64,000 nt of DNA from Protofrankia sp963555925 (GTDB lineage Bacteria > Actinomycetota > Actinomycetes > Frankiales > Frankiaceae), in the NCBI GenBank assembly GCA_963555925.1, contig CAUVXJ010000063.1:1-64000 (forward strand). Direction: 5' to 3'. Below are positions 24,613-34,799 of the stretch, in pieces. Within the stretch, counting starts at the first letter, position 1. Each line of letters starts with the position of its first letter. The position numbers were made by a program, and so were the translations under genes. The notes below the pieces were generated by a model. It did no database searches. It was given only the letters and a program-made list of their open reading frames with translations, and was not told the origin of the DNA.

Positions 24613-26055
24613 TCATCGACGGGTCGGGGTGATCGGTGCAGGGAGATCGGTGGTGCCACGCAGGTAACGGTCCACCGCCGCGGCGGCGGCCCGACCCTCC
24701 GCGATCGCCCACACGATCAGGGACTGACCCCGGCCGATGTCCCCGGCGACGAACACCTTCGCGACGGAACTCGCCCAGCCGGCGTCCCGGGCGACATTGC
24801 CACGGGCGTCGAACGCGACACCGAGCTGGTCGAGCAGGCCGGGTCGTTCCGGCCCGACGAAACCCATCGCCAGCAACACGAGGTCGCACGCCAGCTCCAC
24901 CTCGCTGCCCGGCACCGGCTCGAAGCGGCCGTCGACCATGGTGACCTCGTGCATGCGCAAGGCGCGAACCCGACCGCCGTCATCACCGAGAAAGCACTCG
25001 GTGGAGACGGCGAAAACCCGCTCGCCGCCTTCCTCGTGCGCGCTGGACACCCGGTAGACGACCGGCCAGGTCGGCCACGGGTTCGCCTCCGGTCGCAGGT
25101 GCGGCGGTCGCGGCATGATCTCCAGTTGGTGCACGGACACCGCCCCCTGGCGGTGGGCAGTACCCAGACAGTCCGCGCCGGTGTCACCGCCACCGATGAT
25201 GACCACCCGTTTGCCCGCCGCGTTGATCGGCGGTTCGGTGAGGTCGCCCTGCTGGACCCGGTTCGCGGGAACCAGGTACTCCATCGCGAGGTGGACGCCG
25301 GCCAGCTCGCGGCCGGGCACGTTGAGATCCCGCCCGACCGTCGACCCACCGGCGAGCACGATCGCGTCATAGGACGCGCGTAGCTCGTCCGCGGTGATGT
25401 CCACACCCACGTTGCACGAGGACATGAACACCGTCCCCTCGGCTCGCATCTGCGCGAGCCGACGGTCCAGCACCTGCTTTTCCATCTTGAACTCGGGGAT
25501 GCCGTAGCGCAGCAACCCACCGATGCGGTCGGCCCGCTCGTACACGACGACGTTGTGGCCGGCCCGGGTGAGCTGCTGAGCCGCGGCGAGCCCCGCCGGG
25601 CCCGAGCCGACCACGGCGACCCGCTGCTCGGTGCGCGCGGACGGCAGGACCGGCCGGACCGTACCATCGGCCCAGGCCCGACCGATGATCGACACCTCGA
25701 CCTGCTTGATGGCCACCGGATCATCGGAGATTCCCAGCACACACGCTGTCTCGCACGGCGCCGGGCACAGCCGCCCGGTGAACTCCGGGAAGTTGTTGGT
25801 GGCGTGCAGCCGTTCGATCGCCTCGCCCCAGTCGGCCCGTCGTACCAGGTCGTTCCACTCCGGGATGATGTTCCCCAGCGGGCAGCCGTTATGGCAGAAG
25901 GGGATGCCGCAGTCCATGCACCGGGTTGCCTGCTGACGCAGGGATTCGACCGGGAACGGTTCGTAGACCTCGTTCCAGTCGGTGATCCGCACGTCGACGG
26001 GCCGGCGTGTCGGCAACTCCCGGCGATGCTTGAGGAAGCCGGTCGGGTCAGCCAT
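24613..26055 (-). CDS. gltD: Glutamate synthase small (beta) subunit
   Basis: GltD transfers electrons from NADPH through FAD and Fe-S clusters to the large subunit, which makes glutamate from glutamine and 2-oxoglutarate. The 480-residue protein has N-terminal cysteine clusters (CMDCGIPFCHNGCPLGN and CPAPCETACVLG), the FAD-binding GSGPAGLAAAQQL, and the NADPH-binding IIGGGDTGADCLG. The C-terminal FVAGDIGRGQSLIVWAIAEGR is conserved. It follows gltB with 68 nt between them. In a diazotroph, GOGAT is the sink for ammonia from nitrogenase. A decayed relative lies at 20688-20815. Confidence 0.97.
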   Translation of the reverse strand: MADPTGFLKHRRELPTRRPVDVRITDWNEVYEPFPVESLRQQATRCMDCGIPFCHNGCPLGNIIPEWNDLVRRADWGEAIERLHATNNFPEFTGRLCPAPCETACVLGISDDPVAIKQVEVSIIGRAWADGTVRPVLPSARTEQRVAVVGSGPAGLAAAQQLTRAGHNVVVYERADRIGGLLRYGIPEFKMEKQVLDRRLAQMRAEGTVFMSSCNVGVDITADELRASYDAIVLAGGSTVGRDLNVPGRELAGVHLAMEYLVPANRVQQGDLTEPPINAAGKRVVIIGGGDTGADCLGTAHRQGAVSVHQLEIMPRPPHLRPEANPWPTWPVVYRVSSAHEEGGERVFAVSTECFLGDDGGRVRALRMHEVTMVDGRFEPVPGSEVELACDLVLLAMGFVGPERPGLLDQLGVAFDARGNVARDAGWASSVAKVFVAGDIGRGQSLIVWAIAEGRAAAAAVDRYLRGTTDLPAPITPTRR

Positions 26056-26123
26056 GCCGCTCCTGTCGAATGATCGTATCGGGGCTGCCGGGGCGTGTTC
26101 GCCAACGCGCGGTAGGACACCGA

Positions 26124-29100
26124 TCAGGCACGGGACGCCGCCATGATCAGATCCTCGGCGGACAGGCCGTCCTCTTCGGCTCTGCGCATCGCGGCGAGCA
26201 CCCGCTTGTAGTCCCGGGGCATGATCTTGACAAAGGAGGACTGTTCGGCCTGCCAGTCCGCGAGCAGGCCCGCCGCCACGGTCGACCCGGTCTCGCGCCG
26301 GTGCCGGGCGATCAGGGCGAGGAGCAGCGCCCGGTCGTCGTCGTCCAGCGGGTCCACGTCGACCATCTCCGTGTTGATCCGGCGCAGGATGGGCTTGTAC
26401 AAGAAGGCCACGCCACCGCTCATCCCGGCCGCGAAGTTGCGTCCGGTGGACCCCAGGACGACCACGGTGCCCCCGGTCATGTACTCGCAGCCGTGATCGC
26501 CGACGCCTTCGACGACGGCGGTCGCACCGGAGTTGCGGACGCAGAACCGCTCGCCGACGATGCCGCGGAAATACGCCTCACCGGCCGTGGCACCGTAGAG
26601 CAGCACGTTGCCGGCGACGATGTTCTCCTCGGCCCGCAGCGGCGCCTCCTTGGGCGGGAAGACGATGATCCGTCCACCGGACAGGCCCTTGCCGGTGTAG
26701 TCGTTGGCGTCACCCTCGAGCGTGAGAGTCACCCCACGTGGCACGAACGCGCCGAAACTCTGCCCGGCGGAGCCGGTGAACCGCAGCGAGATCGTGTCAT
26801 CGGGGAGCCCCTGCGCACCGTAACGCCTGGTCACTTCGAAACCGAGCATGGTGCCGACCGTCCGGTTGACGTTACGGATCGGCATCTCCAGCCACACGGG
26901 CCGACCGTCTTCCAACGCCCCCTCGCACAGCTGGATCAGGGAGTTGTCCAGCGCCTTGTCCAGCCCGTGGTCCTGAGCGGTCGTGCAGTGCAGGGAGCCA
27001 CCGAAGGGCCGTTCCGGCGCGTGCAGCAGCGGGGTGAGGTCCAGGCCGGCGGCCTTCCAGTGGTCGAGTGCGGCCCGCGCGTCGAGGACCTCCACGTGGC
27101 CGACGGCCTCGTGCAGCGTGCGGAACCCCAGCGCCGCGAGGTACTCACGCACCTCCTGCGCGATGAAGGTGAAGAATGCCTCCACGAACTCGGGTTTGCC
27201 GGTGAAACGGGCACGCAGCTCGGGGTTCTGGGTCGCCACCCCCACCGGGCAGGTGTCAAGGTGGCACACGCGCATCATCACGCAGCCGGCGACCACCAAC
27301 GGGGCGGTCGCGAACCCGAACTCCTCCGCACCCAGCAGTGCACCGATGATGACGTCGCGGCCGGTCTTGAGTTGGCCGTCGACCTGGACCACGATCCGGT
27401 CGCGCAGACCGTTGAGCAGCAGGGTCTGCTGGGTCTCGGCCAGGCCCAGCTCCCAGGGGGCGCCCGCGTGCTTGAGCGAGGTCAGCGGGGCCGCGCCGGT
27501 GCCGCCGTCATGCCCGGAGATCAGTACGACATCCGCATGGGCTTTGGACACGCCGGCGGCCACCGTACCCACACCGACCTCGGCCACGAGTTTGACGTGC
27601 ACCCGTGCCCCCGGGTTGGCGTTCTTCAGGTCGTGGATGAGCTGGGCGAGGTCCTCGATGGAGTAGATGTCGTGGTGCGGCGGTGGCGAGATCAGACCCA
27701 CGCCCGCCGTCGAGTGCCGGGTCCGCGCGATCCACGGGTAGACCTTCTGCCCGGGCAGCTGGCCGCCCTCACCGGGCTTGGCGCCCTGGGCCATCTTGAT
27801 CTGGATGTCGTCGGCGTTGGCAAGGTACTCGCTGGTCACGCCGAAGCGACCGCTGGCGACCTGCTTGATCGACGATCGACGGAGGTCGCCGTTGGCATCC
27901 GGTGTGAACCGTCTGGCGTCCTCGCCGCCCTCGCCGGTGTTCGACTTCGCCCCGATCCGGTTCATCGCGATCGCCAGCGTCTCATGCGCCTCGGCGCTGA
28001 TCGATCCGTAGGACATCGCACCGGTGGCGAACCGCTGGAGGATCTCCGACACCGGCTCGACCTGGTCGATCGGAATCGGCGGGCGCAGGCCCTCACGCAG
28101 CGAGAACATGCCGCGCAGGGTGGCGTTGCGCCGCGACAGCTCGTCGACGGTGGCGGTGTACTGCTTGAACACCTCGTACTGCCGGCTGCGCGTGGCGTGC
28201 TGGAGCAGGAAGACCGTCTCCGGGTTGAACAGGTGCACCTCGCCCTCGCGGCGCCACTGATACTCACCACCGGTGTCCAGGTTGCGGTGGGCCAACTCCG
28301 AGGAGACCGCCGAGTACGCCTTGTGGTGACGGGCCGCGACCTCGGCCGCGATGACATCGATGTCCACGCCGTCCAGCCGCGACGGCGTCCCGGTGAAGTA
28401 GGTGCCCACCAACTGCTGGGACAGCCCGATCGCCTCGAACACCTGGGCTCCGGTATAGCTGGCCACGGTGGAGATGCCCATCTTGCTCATCACCTTGAGC
28501 ACACCCTTGCCCAGCGCCTTGATGAGGTTGCGCTGGGCCTGGTCGCGGGTGATGCCGTCCAGGTCACCGCTGTCGAGGATGCTGTCGATCGACTCGAACG
28601 CCAGGTAGGGGTTGACGGCGGCCGCGCCGTACCCGAGGAGCAGCGCGACGTGGTGGACCTCGCGTGCGTCGCCGCACTCGACGATGAGACCGACCTTGGT
28701 GCGGGTCTTCTCCCGGATGAGGTGGTGGTGGACGGCCGCGGTGAGCAGCAGGGAGGGAATCGGCGCCTTGTATCGATCGGAGTCACGATCGGACAGGACC
28801 ACGACGCGGGCACCGTCCGCGATCGCCTCGCTGACGCCACGGCAGATCTCGGCCAGCCGCTCGGCGAGCGCCACGCCGCCGCCTTCCACGTCGTAAAGAC
28901 CACGGACGGTCACCGCCGCGAACCCGGGCATGTCCCCGTCGTCGTTGATACCGACGATCTTGGCGAGTTCGGTGTTGCTGATGACCGGGAACGGCAGGTG
29001 TACCACTCGACACGATGCCGGCGACGGCGCCAGCAGATTACCTTCGGGACCGAGCGTCCGGCCCAGGCTCGTGACCATCTCCTCCCGGATGGCGTCCAAG

Positions 29101-30668
29101 GGCGGGTTGGTCACCTGCGCGAACAGTTGGCTGAAGTAGTCGAAGAGCAGCCGCGGACGGCCCGAGAGCACCGCGACCGGCGTGTCGGTGCCCATCGAGC
29201 CGATCGGTTCGACACCGCCTCGGGCCATGGGCGCGATGATGACGCGCAGTTCCTCCTCGGTGTAGCCGAAGACCTGCTGGCGGCGGCGGACCGAGGAATG
29301 ACCGTAGACGACGTGCTCGCGTTCGGGTAGGTCGTCCAGGGCGATCAACCCCGCGTGCAGCCATTCCCCGTACGGCGCGGCAGCGGCCAGCTCCGACTTG
29401 ATCTCCTCGTCGTCGACGATCCGGCCCTGCGCGGTGTCGATCAGGAACATCTTCCCCGGCTGGAGCCGGCCCTTCTGCACCACCTTGTGCGCGGGAAGGT
29501 CCAGGACACCGACTTCGGAGGCCATGACGACCAGACCGTCGTCGGTCACCCAGTAACGCGACGGGCGCAACCCATTACGGTCAAGCACCGCGCCGATGAC
29601 CGTTCCGTCGGTGAACGCGATGGACGCCGGGCCGTCCCACGGCTCCATCAGCGCCGAGTGGAACTGGTAGAACGCCCGGCGGGCCGGGTCGATCTCGTCG
29701 TGGTTCTCCCATGCCTCCGGGATCATCATGAGGACGGCGTGCGGGAGGCTGCGGCCACCCAGGTGGAGCAGTTCCAGGACCTCGTCGAAGCTGGCCGAGT
29801 CGCTCGCGCCGTCCGCGCAGATGGGGAAGATCCGGTGCAGGTCACCGGGGATGAGATCGCTGGCCAGCAGGGCCTCACGGGCCCGCATCCAGTTGCGGTT
29901 GCCACGCACAGTGTTGATCTCACCATTGTGGGCGACGTAGCGGTACGGATGGGCAAGCGGCCAGCTCGGAAAGGTGTTGGTCGAGAACCGGCTGTGCACG
30001 AGGGCGATCGCGCTGGCCAACCGGGGATCGTCCAGGTCGGGGAAGTACGCCGAGAGCTGATGGGTGGTGAGCATGCCCTTGTAGACGATGGTGCGCGCCG
30101 ACAGCGACGGGAAGTACACACCGGCTTCACGGCGCGCCCGCTTGCGGACGCAGAACGCCCGCCGCTCAAGATCCAGCAGGTCGGCGGGCTCCGCGGGTTC
30201 ACCCGGACCGTCGACCGCCGCGGGCAGGCCGAGGAAGATCTGCCGCATCCGCGGCTCGACCTCGACGGCGGCCCGGCCGACGATGTGGCTGACCACTGGA
30301 ACCTCGCGCCAGCCCAGTACCCGCATGCCTTCCGCGCGGACGATACGACTGATCGCGCGGACGGCGTTGTCCCGGTCACCGGCGACCTGCGGCAGGAAGG
30401 CGGTACCCACCGCATACCGGCCGGGTGGAGGTAGCGGAAAGTCGACGACGTCGCGCAGAAAGACGTCCGGCACCTGCAGCAGGATGCCGGCGCCGTCGCC
30501 GGTGTCCGGGTCGCAGCCCGACGCTCCGCGGTGGTCGAGGTTGCGCAGCACGGTGAGGCCCTGTTCGACCAGCTCATGACTGCGTCGGCCACGGACATCC
30601 ACGACGAAACCGACCCCGCAGGCGTCGTGTTCGAAGGTGGGGTCGTACAAGCCTTGTGCGATCAACAT
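26124..30668 (-). CDS. gltB: Glutamate synthase large (alpha) subunit
   Basis: The 1514-residue protein contains the N-terminal glutamine amidotransferase domain with catalytic Cys17 (EHDACGVGFV, exposed after removal of a short propeptide in this family), then HSRFSTNTFPSWPLAHPYR and HNGEINTVRGN, a central domain, the FMN-binding synthase domain (GEGGEDARRF, KPGEGGQLPG, SGHDGGTGAAPLTS) and the cysteines CVMMRVCHLDTCPVGVATQ that hold the [3Fe-4S] cluster, ending in a GXGXG beta-helix. It is a full-length bacterial NADPH-GOGAT. ATG 30668 gives the propeptide length usual for the family. Confidence 0.97.
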   Translation of the reverse strand: MLIAQGLYDPTFEHDACGVGFVVDVRGRRSHELVEQGLTVLRNLDHRGASGCDPDTGDGAGILLQVPDVFLRDVVDFPLPPPGRYAVGTAFLPQVAGDRDNAVRAISRIVRAEGMRVLGWREVPVVSHIVGRAAVEVEPRMRQIFLGLPAAVDGPGEPAEPADLLDLERRAFCVRKRARREAGVYFPSLSARTIVYKGMLTTHQLSAYFPDLDDPRLASAIALVHSRFSTNTFPSWPLAHPYRYVAHNGEINTVRGNRNWMRAREALLASDLIPGDLHRIFPICADGASDSASFDEVLELLHLGGRSLPHAVLMMIPEAWENHDEIDPARRAFYQFHSALMEPWDGPASIAFTDGTVIGAVLDRNGLRPSRYWVTDDGLVVMASEVGVLDLPAHKVVQKGRLQPGKMFLIDTAQGRIVDDEEIKSELAAAAPYGEWLHAGLIALDDLPEREHVVYGHSSVRRRQQVFGYTEEELRVIIAPMARGGVEPIGSMGTDTPVAVLSGRPRLLFDYFSQLFAQVTNPPLDAIREEMVTSLGRTLGPEGNLLAPSPASCRVVHLPFPVISNTELAKIVGINDDGDMPGFAAVTVRGLYDVEGGGVALAERLAEICRGVSEAIADGARVVVLSDRDSDRYKAPIPSLLLTAAVHHHLIREKTRTKVGLIVECGDAREVHHVALLLGYGAAAVNPYLAFESIDSILDSGDLDGITRDQAQRNLIKALGKGVLKVMSKMGISTVASYTGAQVFEAIGLSQQLVGTYFTGTPSRLDGVDIDVIAAEVAARHHKAYSAVSSELAHRNLDTGGEYQWRREGEVHLFNPETVFLLQHATRSRQYEVFKQYTATVDELSRRNATLRGMFSLREGLRPPIPIDQVEPVSEILQRFATGAMSYGSISAEAHETLAIAMNRIGAKSNTGEGGEDARRFTPDANGDLRRSSIKQVASGRFGVTSEYLANADDIQIKMAQGAKPGEGGQLPGQKVYPWIARTRHSTAGVGLISPPPHHDIYSIEDLAQLIHDLKNANPGARVHVKLVAEVGVGTVAAGVSKAHADVVLISGHDGGTGAAPLTSLKHAGAPWELGLAETQQTLLLNGLRDRIVVQVDGQLKTGRDVIIGALLGAEEFGFATAPLVVAGCVMMRVCHLDTCPVGVATQNPELRARFTGKPEFVEAFFTFIAQEVREYLAALGFRTLHEAVGHVEVLDARAALDHWKAAGLDLTPLLHAPERPFGGSLHCTTAQDHGLDKALDNSLIQLCEGALEDGRPVWLEMPIRNVNRTVGTMLGFEVTRRYGAQGLPDDTISLRFTGSAGQSFGAFVPRGVTLTLEGDANDYTGKGLSGGRIIVFPPKEAPLRAEENIVAGNVLLYGATAGEAYFRGIVGERFCVRNSGATAVVEGVGDHGCEYMTGGTVVVLGSTGRNFAAGMSGGVAFLYKPILRRINTEMVDVDPLDDDDRALLLALIARHRRETGSTVAAGLLADWQAEQSSFVKIMPRDYKRVLAAMRRAEEDGLSAEDLIMAASRA

Positions 30669-30848
30669 CCGGCGGGTCCTGTCCGTCTTCAGGGGTTCTC
30701 CGTGAGGCGGACGACGCTGTCCGGACGCGCCACCGTGACAGGGCAGTCCCGGCCAGGCGCACTAATGAGTGTGCCACGTACGCTCAGGATCCGCCGTGAT
30801 CAATCACAGCCCGGACCCCGATGTGGCCAACCGGGCATGAAACCACCG

Positions 30849-31808
30849 TCACCGGCCGCGCTGGGGTACCTCCTGGGATACCGGCTGCGGACCCGAGTCG
30901 GTATCCGCGTCCGGCGAACCGGCGCCCGCGTCTGCGTTCGCGCCCGGCGAACCGGTATCCGCGTCCGGCGGCCCCGGGCGCACGGTGGCCGGCGGATCGA
31001 CCGATCTGCGTACCGCCACCATGGCGGCCACCGCGACGACGAACACGACGATCGACACCCAGTCGTTGAGCCGCATCCCGAGAAACGTGTGGGCGTCGTC
31101 GATGCGCAGCGCCTCGATCCACCCTCGCCCGGCAGTGTACAGCGCCACGTAGAGGACGAAAAGTTTCCCCCGCCCGAGCCTGCGGTGACTGTCCACCCAC
31201 AGCAGCACACCGGCGACGCCGACATCCCACAACGACTCGTACAGGAACGTCGGATGGTAAAGCGAGACACCGGGAACAAGCTGATGGCCCGGGTCGATCC
31301 GCACTGCCCAGGGTAGCTCGGTCGCCCGTCCGTAGAGCTCCTGGTTGAACCAGTTACCCCAACGCCCGACGGCTTGAGCGAGCACGAGCCCGGGGGCCGC
31401 GGCGTCCGCGAACAGGCCGAACGGTGTCCCGCGATGGCGGCAGGCCAGCCACACGCCGAGCGCGCCACCGGCGACACCGCCCCAGATCCCCAACCCGCCG
31501 TGCCAGACCTTGAGCGCGTCGAGGGGATGGCCGCCGGCGCCGAAGTACGCGTCCGGGCTGGTGATGACATGGTAGATCCGCGCACCGACGATGCCGAGCG
31601 GGACCGCCCAGGCCGCGGCGTCCGCTGCGAGGCCCGGCGGCTGGCCACGGGCCCGCAGGCGCCGGTCGGTGACGACGATCGCGACCAGGACACCAAGGAT
31701 GATCATAAAGGCATAGGCCCGCAGCGGAATGGGACCCACATGCAGGACGCCCGTCGACGGGCTGGGAATCGCAGCTAGGACCACGGTCGCCAACGTTATA
31801 CCCGACAT
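30849..31808 (-). CDS. lgt: Prolipoprotein diacylglyceryl transferase
   Basis: Lgt transfers diacylglycerol to the lipobox cysteine of prolipoproteins in the cytoplasmic membrane. The 319-residue protein has about seven hydrophobic helices and the Lgt signature GRWGNWFNQELYGRATELPW, with YHPTFLYESLWD and GRGWIEALRIDD further on. ATG 31808 is 22 nt after the trpA stop and just before the first helix. The C-terminal tail of about 45 residues is rich in Asp, Gly, Pro and Ser with degenerate repeats, longer than the catalytic core requires. Its place after trpA is conserved in actinobacteria. Confidence 0.95.
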   Translation of the reverse strand: MSGITLATVVLAAIPSPSTGVLHVGPIPLRAYAFMIILGVLVAIVVTDRRLRARGQPPGLAADAAAWAVPLGIVGARIYHVITSPDAYFGAGGHPLDALKVWHGGLGIWGGVAGGALGVWLACRHRGTPFGLFADAAAPGLVLAQAVGRWGNWFNQELYGRATELPWAVRIDPGHQLVPGVSLYHPTFLYESLWDVGVAGVLLWVDSHRRLGRGKLFVLYVALYTAGRGWIEALRIDDAHTFLGMRLNDWVSIVVFVVAVAAMVAVRRSVDPPATVRPGPPDADTGSPGANADAGAGSPDADTDSGPQPVSQEVPQRGR

Positions 31809-31830
31809 TCCCGTACCACGGTCGGGCCGG

Positions 31831-32691
31831 CTACCCAGCCGCATCCCGGCCGACACCGGTGGCCAGAGCTGCCACGAGCCGTCCCACCGCCGCCGCAGCG
31901 GTATCGGGATCATCGCCCGCACGGTCGGCGTCCACCAACACGTTCACCAGAGCCGAACCCACGATCACCCCGTCGGCGAAGCCGGCGACCTCCGCCGCCT
32001 GGGTGGGCGTGCTCACGCCCACCCCCACGCAGACCGCAGTGTCGCTGACGGCTCGGACCCGGCTCACCAGCCCGGCCGCCTGCGCACCCACCGCCGACCG
32101 GGCACCGGTCACCCCCATGAGCGAGGCAGCGTAGATGAAGCCCCGGCTGACCTGGGCGATCCGCGCGATGCGCGCATCCGAGGAGCTCGGGGCGACCAGG
32201 AACACCGGGTCGAGGCCGACCGCCGCGGCGGCGGCAAGCCAGGGATCGGCCTCCTCGGGGGGAAGGTCCGGAGTGATCGTCCCAGCCCCGCCGGCAGCCG
32301 CGAGATCCCGGGCGAACGCGGTGACCCCGTACCGCTCGACCGGATTCCAGTAGCTCATGACCAGGACGGGGGCACCGGTGGCGGCCACCGCCTCCACGGT
32401 CGCCAAAACCTCACGTGTCGTGACACCACGGCTCAGCGCGGCATCGGCCGCGGCCTGGATCACCGGGCCGTCCATGGTCGGGTCGGAGTAGGGCAGGCCG
32501 ACCTCGACGATGTCCACCCCCGCCTCGACCATGGCCCGCATGGCGCTGACACCACCGGCAACCGAGGGGAAACCCGCCGGCAGGTAGCCGATCAGTGCCG
32601 CTCGCCCCGCCTCGCGTGCCGTCGCGAACGTGTCGCTCAACCGGCTCCGCTCACCGCCGAGACGGCTCCGCTCACCTGACAGACTCTGCAC
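31831..32691 (-). CDS. trpA: Tryptophan synthase alpha chain
   Basis: TrpA cleaves indole-3-glycerol phosphate to indole, which tunnels to TrpB. The 286-residue TIM-barrel protein has AALIGYLPAGFPS, the catalytic Glu region VEVGLPYSDPTMDGPVIQ, TPDLPPEEAD and the phosphate-binding GVGVSTPTQAAEVAGFADGVIVGSALV. The N-terminus before SDTFATAREAG carries two copies of GERSRL encoded by a 21-nt repeat, so the extension is probably recent. GTG 32691 is 20 nt after the trpB stop; a TTG just before SDTF is an alternative start that would omit the repeats. Confidence 0.95.
   Translation of the reverse strand: MQSLSGERSRLGGERSRLSDTFATAREAGRAALIGYLPAGFPSVAGGVSAMRAMVEAGVDIVEVGLPYSDPTMDGPVIQAAADAALSRGVTTREVLATVEAVAATGAPVLVMSYWNPVERYGVTAFARDLAAAGGAGTITPDLPPEEADPWLAAAAAVGLDPVFLVAPSSSDARIARIAQVSRGFIYAASLMGVTGARSAVGAQAAGLVSRVRAVSDTAVCVGVGVSTPTQAAEVAGFADGVIVGSALVNVLVDADRAGDDPDTAAAAVGRLVAALATGVGRDAAG
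32642..32683. repeat. 21-nt tandem repeat in trpA 5' end
   Basis: Two units beginning CGGCTCCGCTCACC encode GERSRL twice at the TrpA N-terminus. The period preserves the frame. Confidence 0.85.
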
Positions 32692-32711
32692 AGCGCGTCC
32701 GTTCCGTCAGC

Positions 32712-33959
32712 TCATGAATGATCGAGAAGGTCGAACCACCGAGCCGCGGTGTCGACGTCCTTGTCGCCCCGACCGGAGCAGTTCACCATCACGACCGCGT
32801 CGGGACCCAGCTCCCGGGCGAGGGCGAACGCGCCGGCGAACGCGTGTGCACTCTCGATCGCGACCAGGATGCCCTCCAGCCGTGCGACGGTGGCCAGTGC
32901 GTCCATGGCGTCACGGTCGTCGACCACCCGGTAGGTCGCCCGGCCGGTCTCGTGCAGCCAGGCGTGTTCCGGACCGATGCCCGGATAGTCAAGCCCGGCC
33001 GAGATCGAGTGCGACACCTGGGTCTGCCCGTCGGCATCCTGGAGGAGGTAGGTCCGCATCCCGTGCAGGACGCCGGGTACCCCGCCCGCGATCGCGGCCG
33101 CATGACGTCCGGTCGCCACCCCGTCACCGCCGGCCTCGACACCGACCAGCGCAACGGACGGGTCGGCGATGAACGGGTGGAATATGCCCATCGCGTTGGA
33201 TCCGCCACCGACGCAGGCCACCACGGCATCGGGCAGCCTCCCGATACCGTCGAGGACCTGGCCGCGGGCCTCCACGCCGATGACCCGCTGGAAGTCACGG
33301 ACCAACGCCGGAAACGGATGCGGCCCCATGACCGAACCGATGCAGTAGTGCGTCGTGTCCACCGAGGCCACCCAGTCCCGCATGGCCTCGTTGATGGCGT
33401 CCTTGAGGGTCTGGCTGCCCGAGGCGACCGCAACGACCTCGGCGCCCAGCAGTCGCATCCGCGCGACGTTGAGCGCTTGGCGGCGCGTGTCCTGCTCACC
33501 CATGTAGACCACGCAGTCCAAGCCGAGCAGCGCACAGGCCGTGGCCGTGGCGACGCCGTGCTGGCCGGCACCGGTTTCGGCGATCACCCGACTCTTGCCC
33601 ATCCGACGAGCGAGCAGACACTGGCCGAGCACATTGTTGATCTTGTGCGAACCGGTGTGCGCCAGATCCTCACGCTTGAGCAGGATGCGGGCACCGCCGA
33701 CGTACTCAGCCAGGCGGGTCGCGTCGGTGAGGGGGGTGGGCCGGCCGGCATATGTCGCGAGCAGCCGGTCCAGTTCCGCGGTGAACGCCGGATCGGCGCG
33801 GGCGGCCGCGTACGCCGCTGTCAGTTCATCCAGAGCGGCGAACAACGCCTCCGGCACGAAGCGACCGCCGAAACGACCGAAGTGACCGGCGCTGTCAGGC
33901 ACCGGGCCGCCCGAGACGACACCCTCAGCGGCGAACCCGGCGGTTCCGGCGGAGGTCAT
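32712..33959 (-). CDS. trpB: Tryptophan synthase beta chain
   Basis: TrpB joins indole and serine to make tryptophan using pyridoxal phosphate. The 415-residue protein has GRFGGRFVPEALF at the start of the core, KREDLAHTGSHKINN with the PLP lysine at residue 106, the AETGAGQHG loop, and the phosphate-cradle CVGGGSNAMG. GVEAGGDG and AGLDYPGIGPEHAWL are also conserved. It lies between trpC and trpA with short gaps, as expected for an actinobacterial trpCBA operon. Confidence 0.97.
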   Translation of the reverse strand: MTSAGTAGFAAEGVVSGGPVPDSAGHFGRFGGRFVPEALFAALDELTAAYAAARADPAFTAELDRLLATYAGRPTPLTDATRLAEYVGGARILLKREDLAHTGSHKINNVLGQCLLARRMGKSRVIAETGAGQHGVATATACALLGLDCVVYMGEQDTRRQALNVARMRLLGAEVVAVASGSQTLKDAINEAMRDWVASVDTTHYCIGSVMGPHPFPALVRDFQRVIGVEARGQVLDGIGRLPDAVVACVGGGSNAMGIFHPFIADPSVALVGVEAGGDGVATGRHAAAIAGGVPGVLHGMRTYLLQDADGQTQVSHSISAGLDYPGIGPEHAWLHETGRATYRVVDDRDAMDALATVARLEGILVAIESAHAFAGAFALARELGPDAVVMVNCSGRGDKDVDTAARWFDLLDHS

Positions 33960-33992
33960 CGTCTGACTGTATCGGTCAAGGACCGCTTTCAG

Positions 33993-34799
33993 TCAGCGCC
34001 CCACCCTGGTCGCAGGGTGGGCACCCGCGGTGACCAGATCCGCGACCGCCTGGCGTGGATCACTCCCCGTCACCGCAGCCTCCCCCACAAGCACCGCGTC
34101 CGCTCCTGCCGCCGCGTAGGCGAGCAGGTCGTGCGGGCCGCGCACACCCGATTCGGCAACCTTGATCACCCCTGGCGGCAACAGCGGCACCAACCGGGAG
34201 AAGGTGTCGCGATCGACCTCGAGCGTCCGCAGGCTGCGTGCGTTCACACCGATCAGACGCGCACCCGCATCGACCGCGCGGACGACCTCGTCGCAGTCGT
34301 GCACCTCGACCAGCGCGGTCATACCCAGCGACTCGACCCGATCGAGCAGCCCGACCAGGCGCGGCTGATCCAGCGCCGCCACGATCAGCAGAACGATGTC
34401 GGCGCCGTGCGCCCGAGCCTCGAAGACCTGGTAGGGCGACACGATGAAGTCCTTGCGCAACACGGGCACGTCCACCGCCACCCGCACGGCGTCCAGGTCG
34501 GCGAGCGACCCGCCGAACCGGTGCCGCTCGGTCAGGACGCTCACCGCCGCCGCGCCCGCAGCCTCGAACTGCGCCGCGAGCGCCGCCGGATCGGCAATCG
34601 GGGCGAGATCGCCCTTTGACGGCGAGCGACGCTTCACCTCGGCGATCACCGAAACGGCCCGGGTGCGCAGCACAGCGAGTGCATCCCTGGGATCGGGGAC
34701 ACGCTCCACCCGCCGTTTGAGCGTCGCCAGGGAGACCGCAGCCTCCCGCTCTGCAAGATCCGCCCGTACCCCGCACAGGATGTCGTCAAGGACACTCAT
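33993..34799 (-). CDS. trpC: Indole-3-glycerol phosphate synthase
   Basis: TrpC closes the indole ring in tryptophan synthesis. The 268-residue TIM-barrel protein has VIAEVKRRSPSKGDL with the catalytic lysine, VLTERHRFGGSL, VLRKDFIVSPYQVFEARAHGAD, the EVHDCDE segment and the phosphate-binding VAESGV and DAVLVGEA. MSVLDDI at the start is the usual N-terminus. The gap upstream (275 nt) carries a hairpin and a Trp-rich frame. No trpD or trpF is present in the window. Confidence 0.97.
   Translation of the reverse strand: MSVLDDILCGVRADLAEREAAVSLATLKRRVERVPDPRDALAVLRTRAVSVIAEVKRRSPSKGDLAPIADPAALAAQFEAAGAAAVSVLTERHRFGGSLADLDAVRVAVDVPVLRKDFIVSPYQVFEARAHGADIVLLIVAALDQPRLVGLLDRVESLGMTALVEVHDCDEVVRAVDAGARLIGVNARSLRTLEVDRDTFSRLVPLLPPGVIKVAESGVRGPHDLLAYAAAGADAVLVGEAAVTGSDPRQAVADLVTAGAHPATRVGR

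Noticed and set aside
26070..29330. A 1086-codon plus-strand frame opposite gltB
   Set aside because: It is the antisense shadow of gltB, with composition typical of the reverse strand of a GC-rich gene and no recognisable domain.
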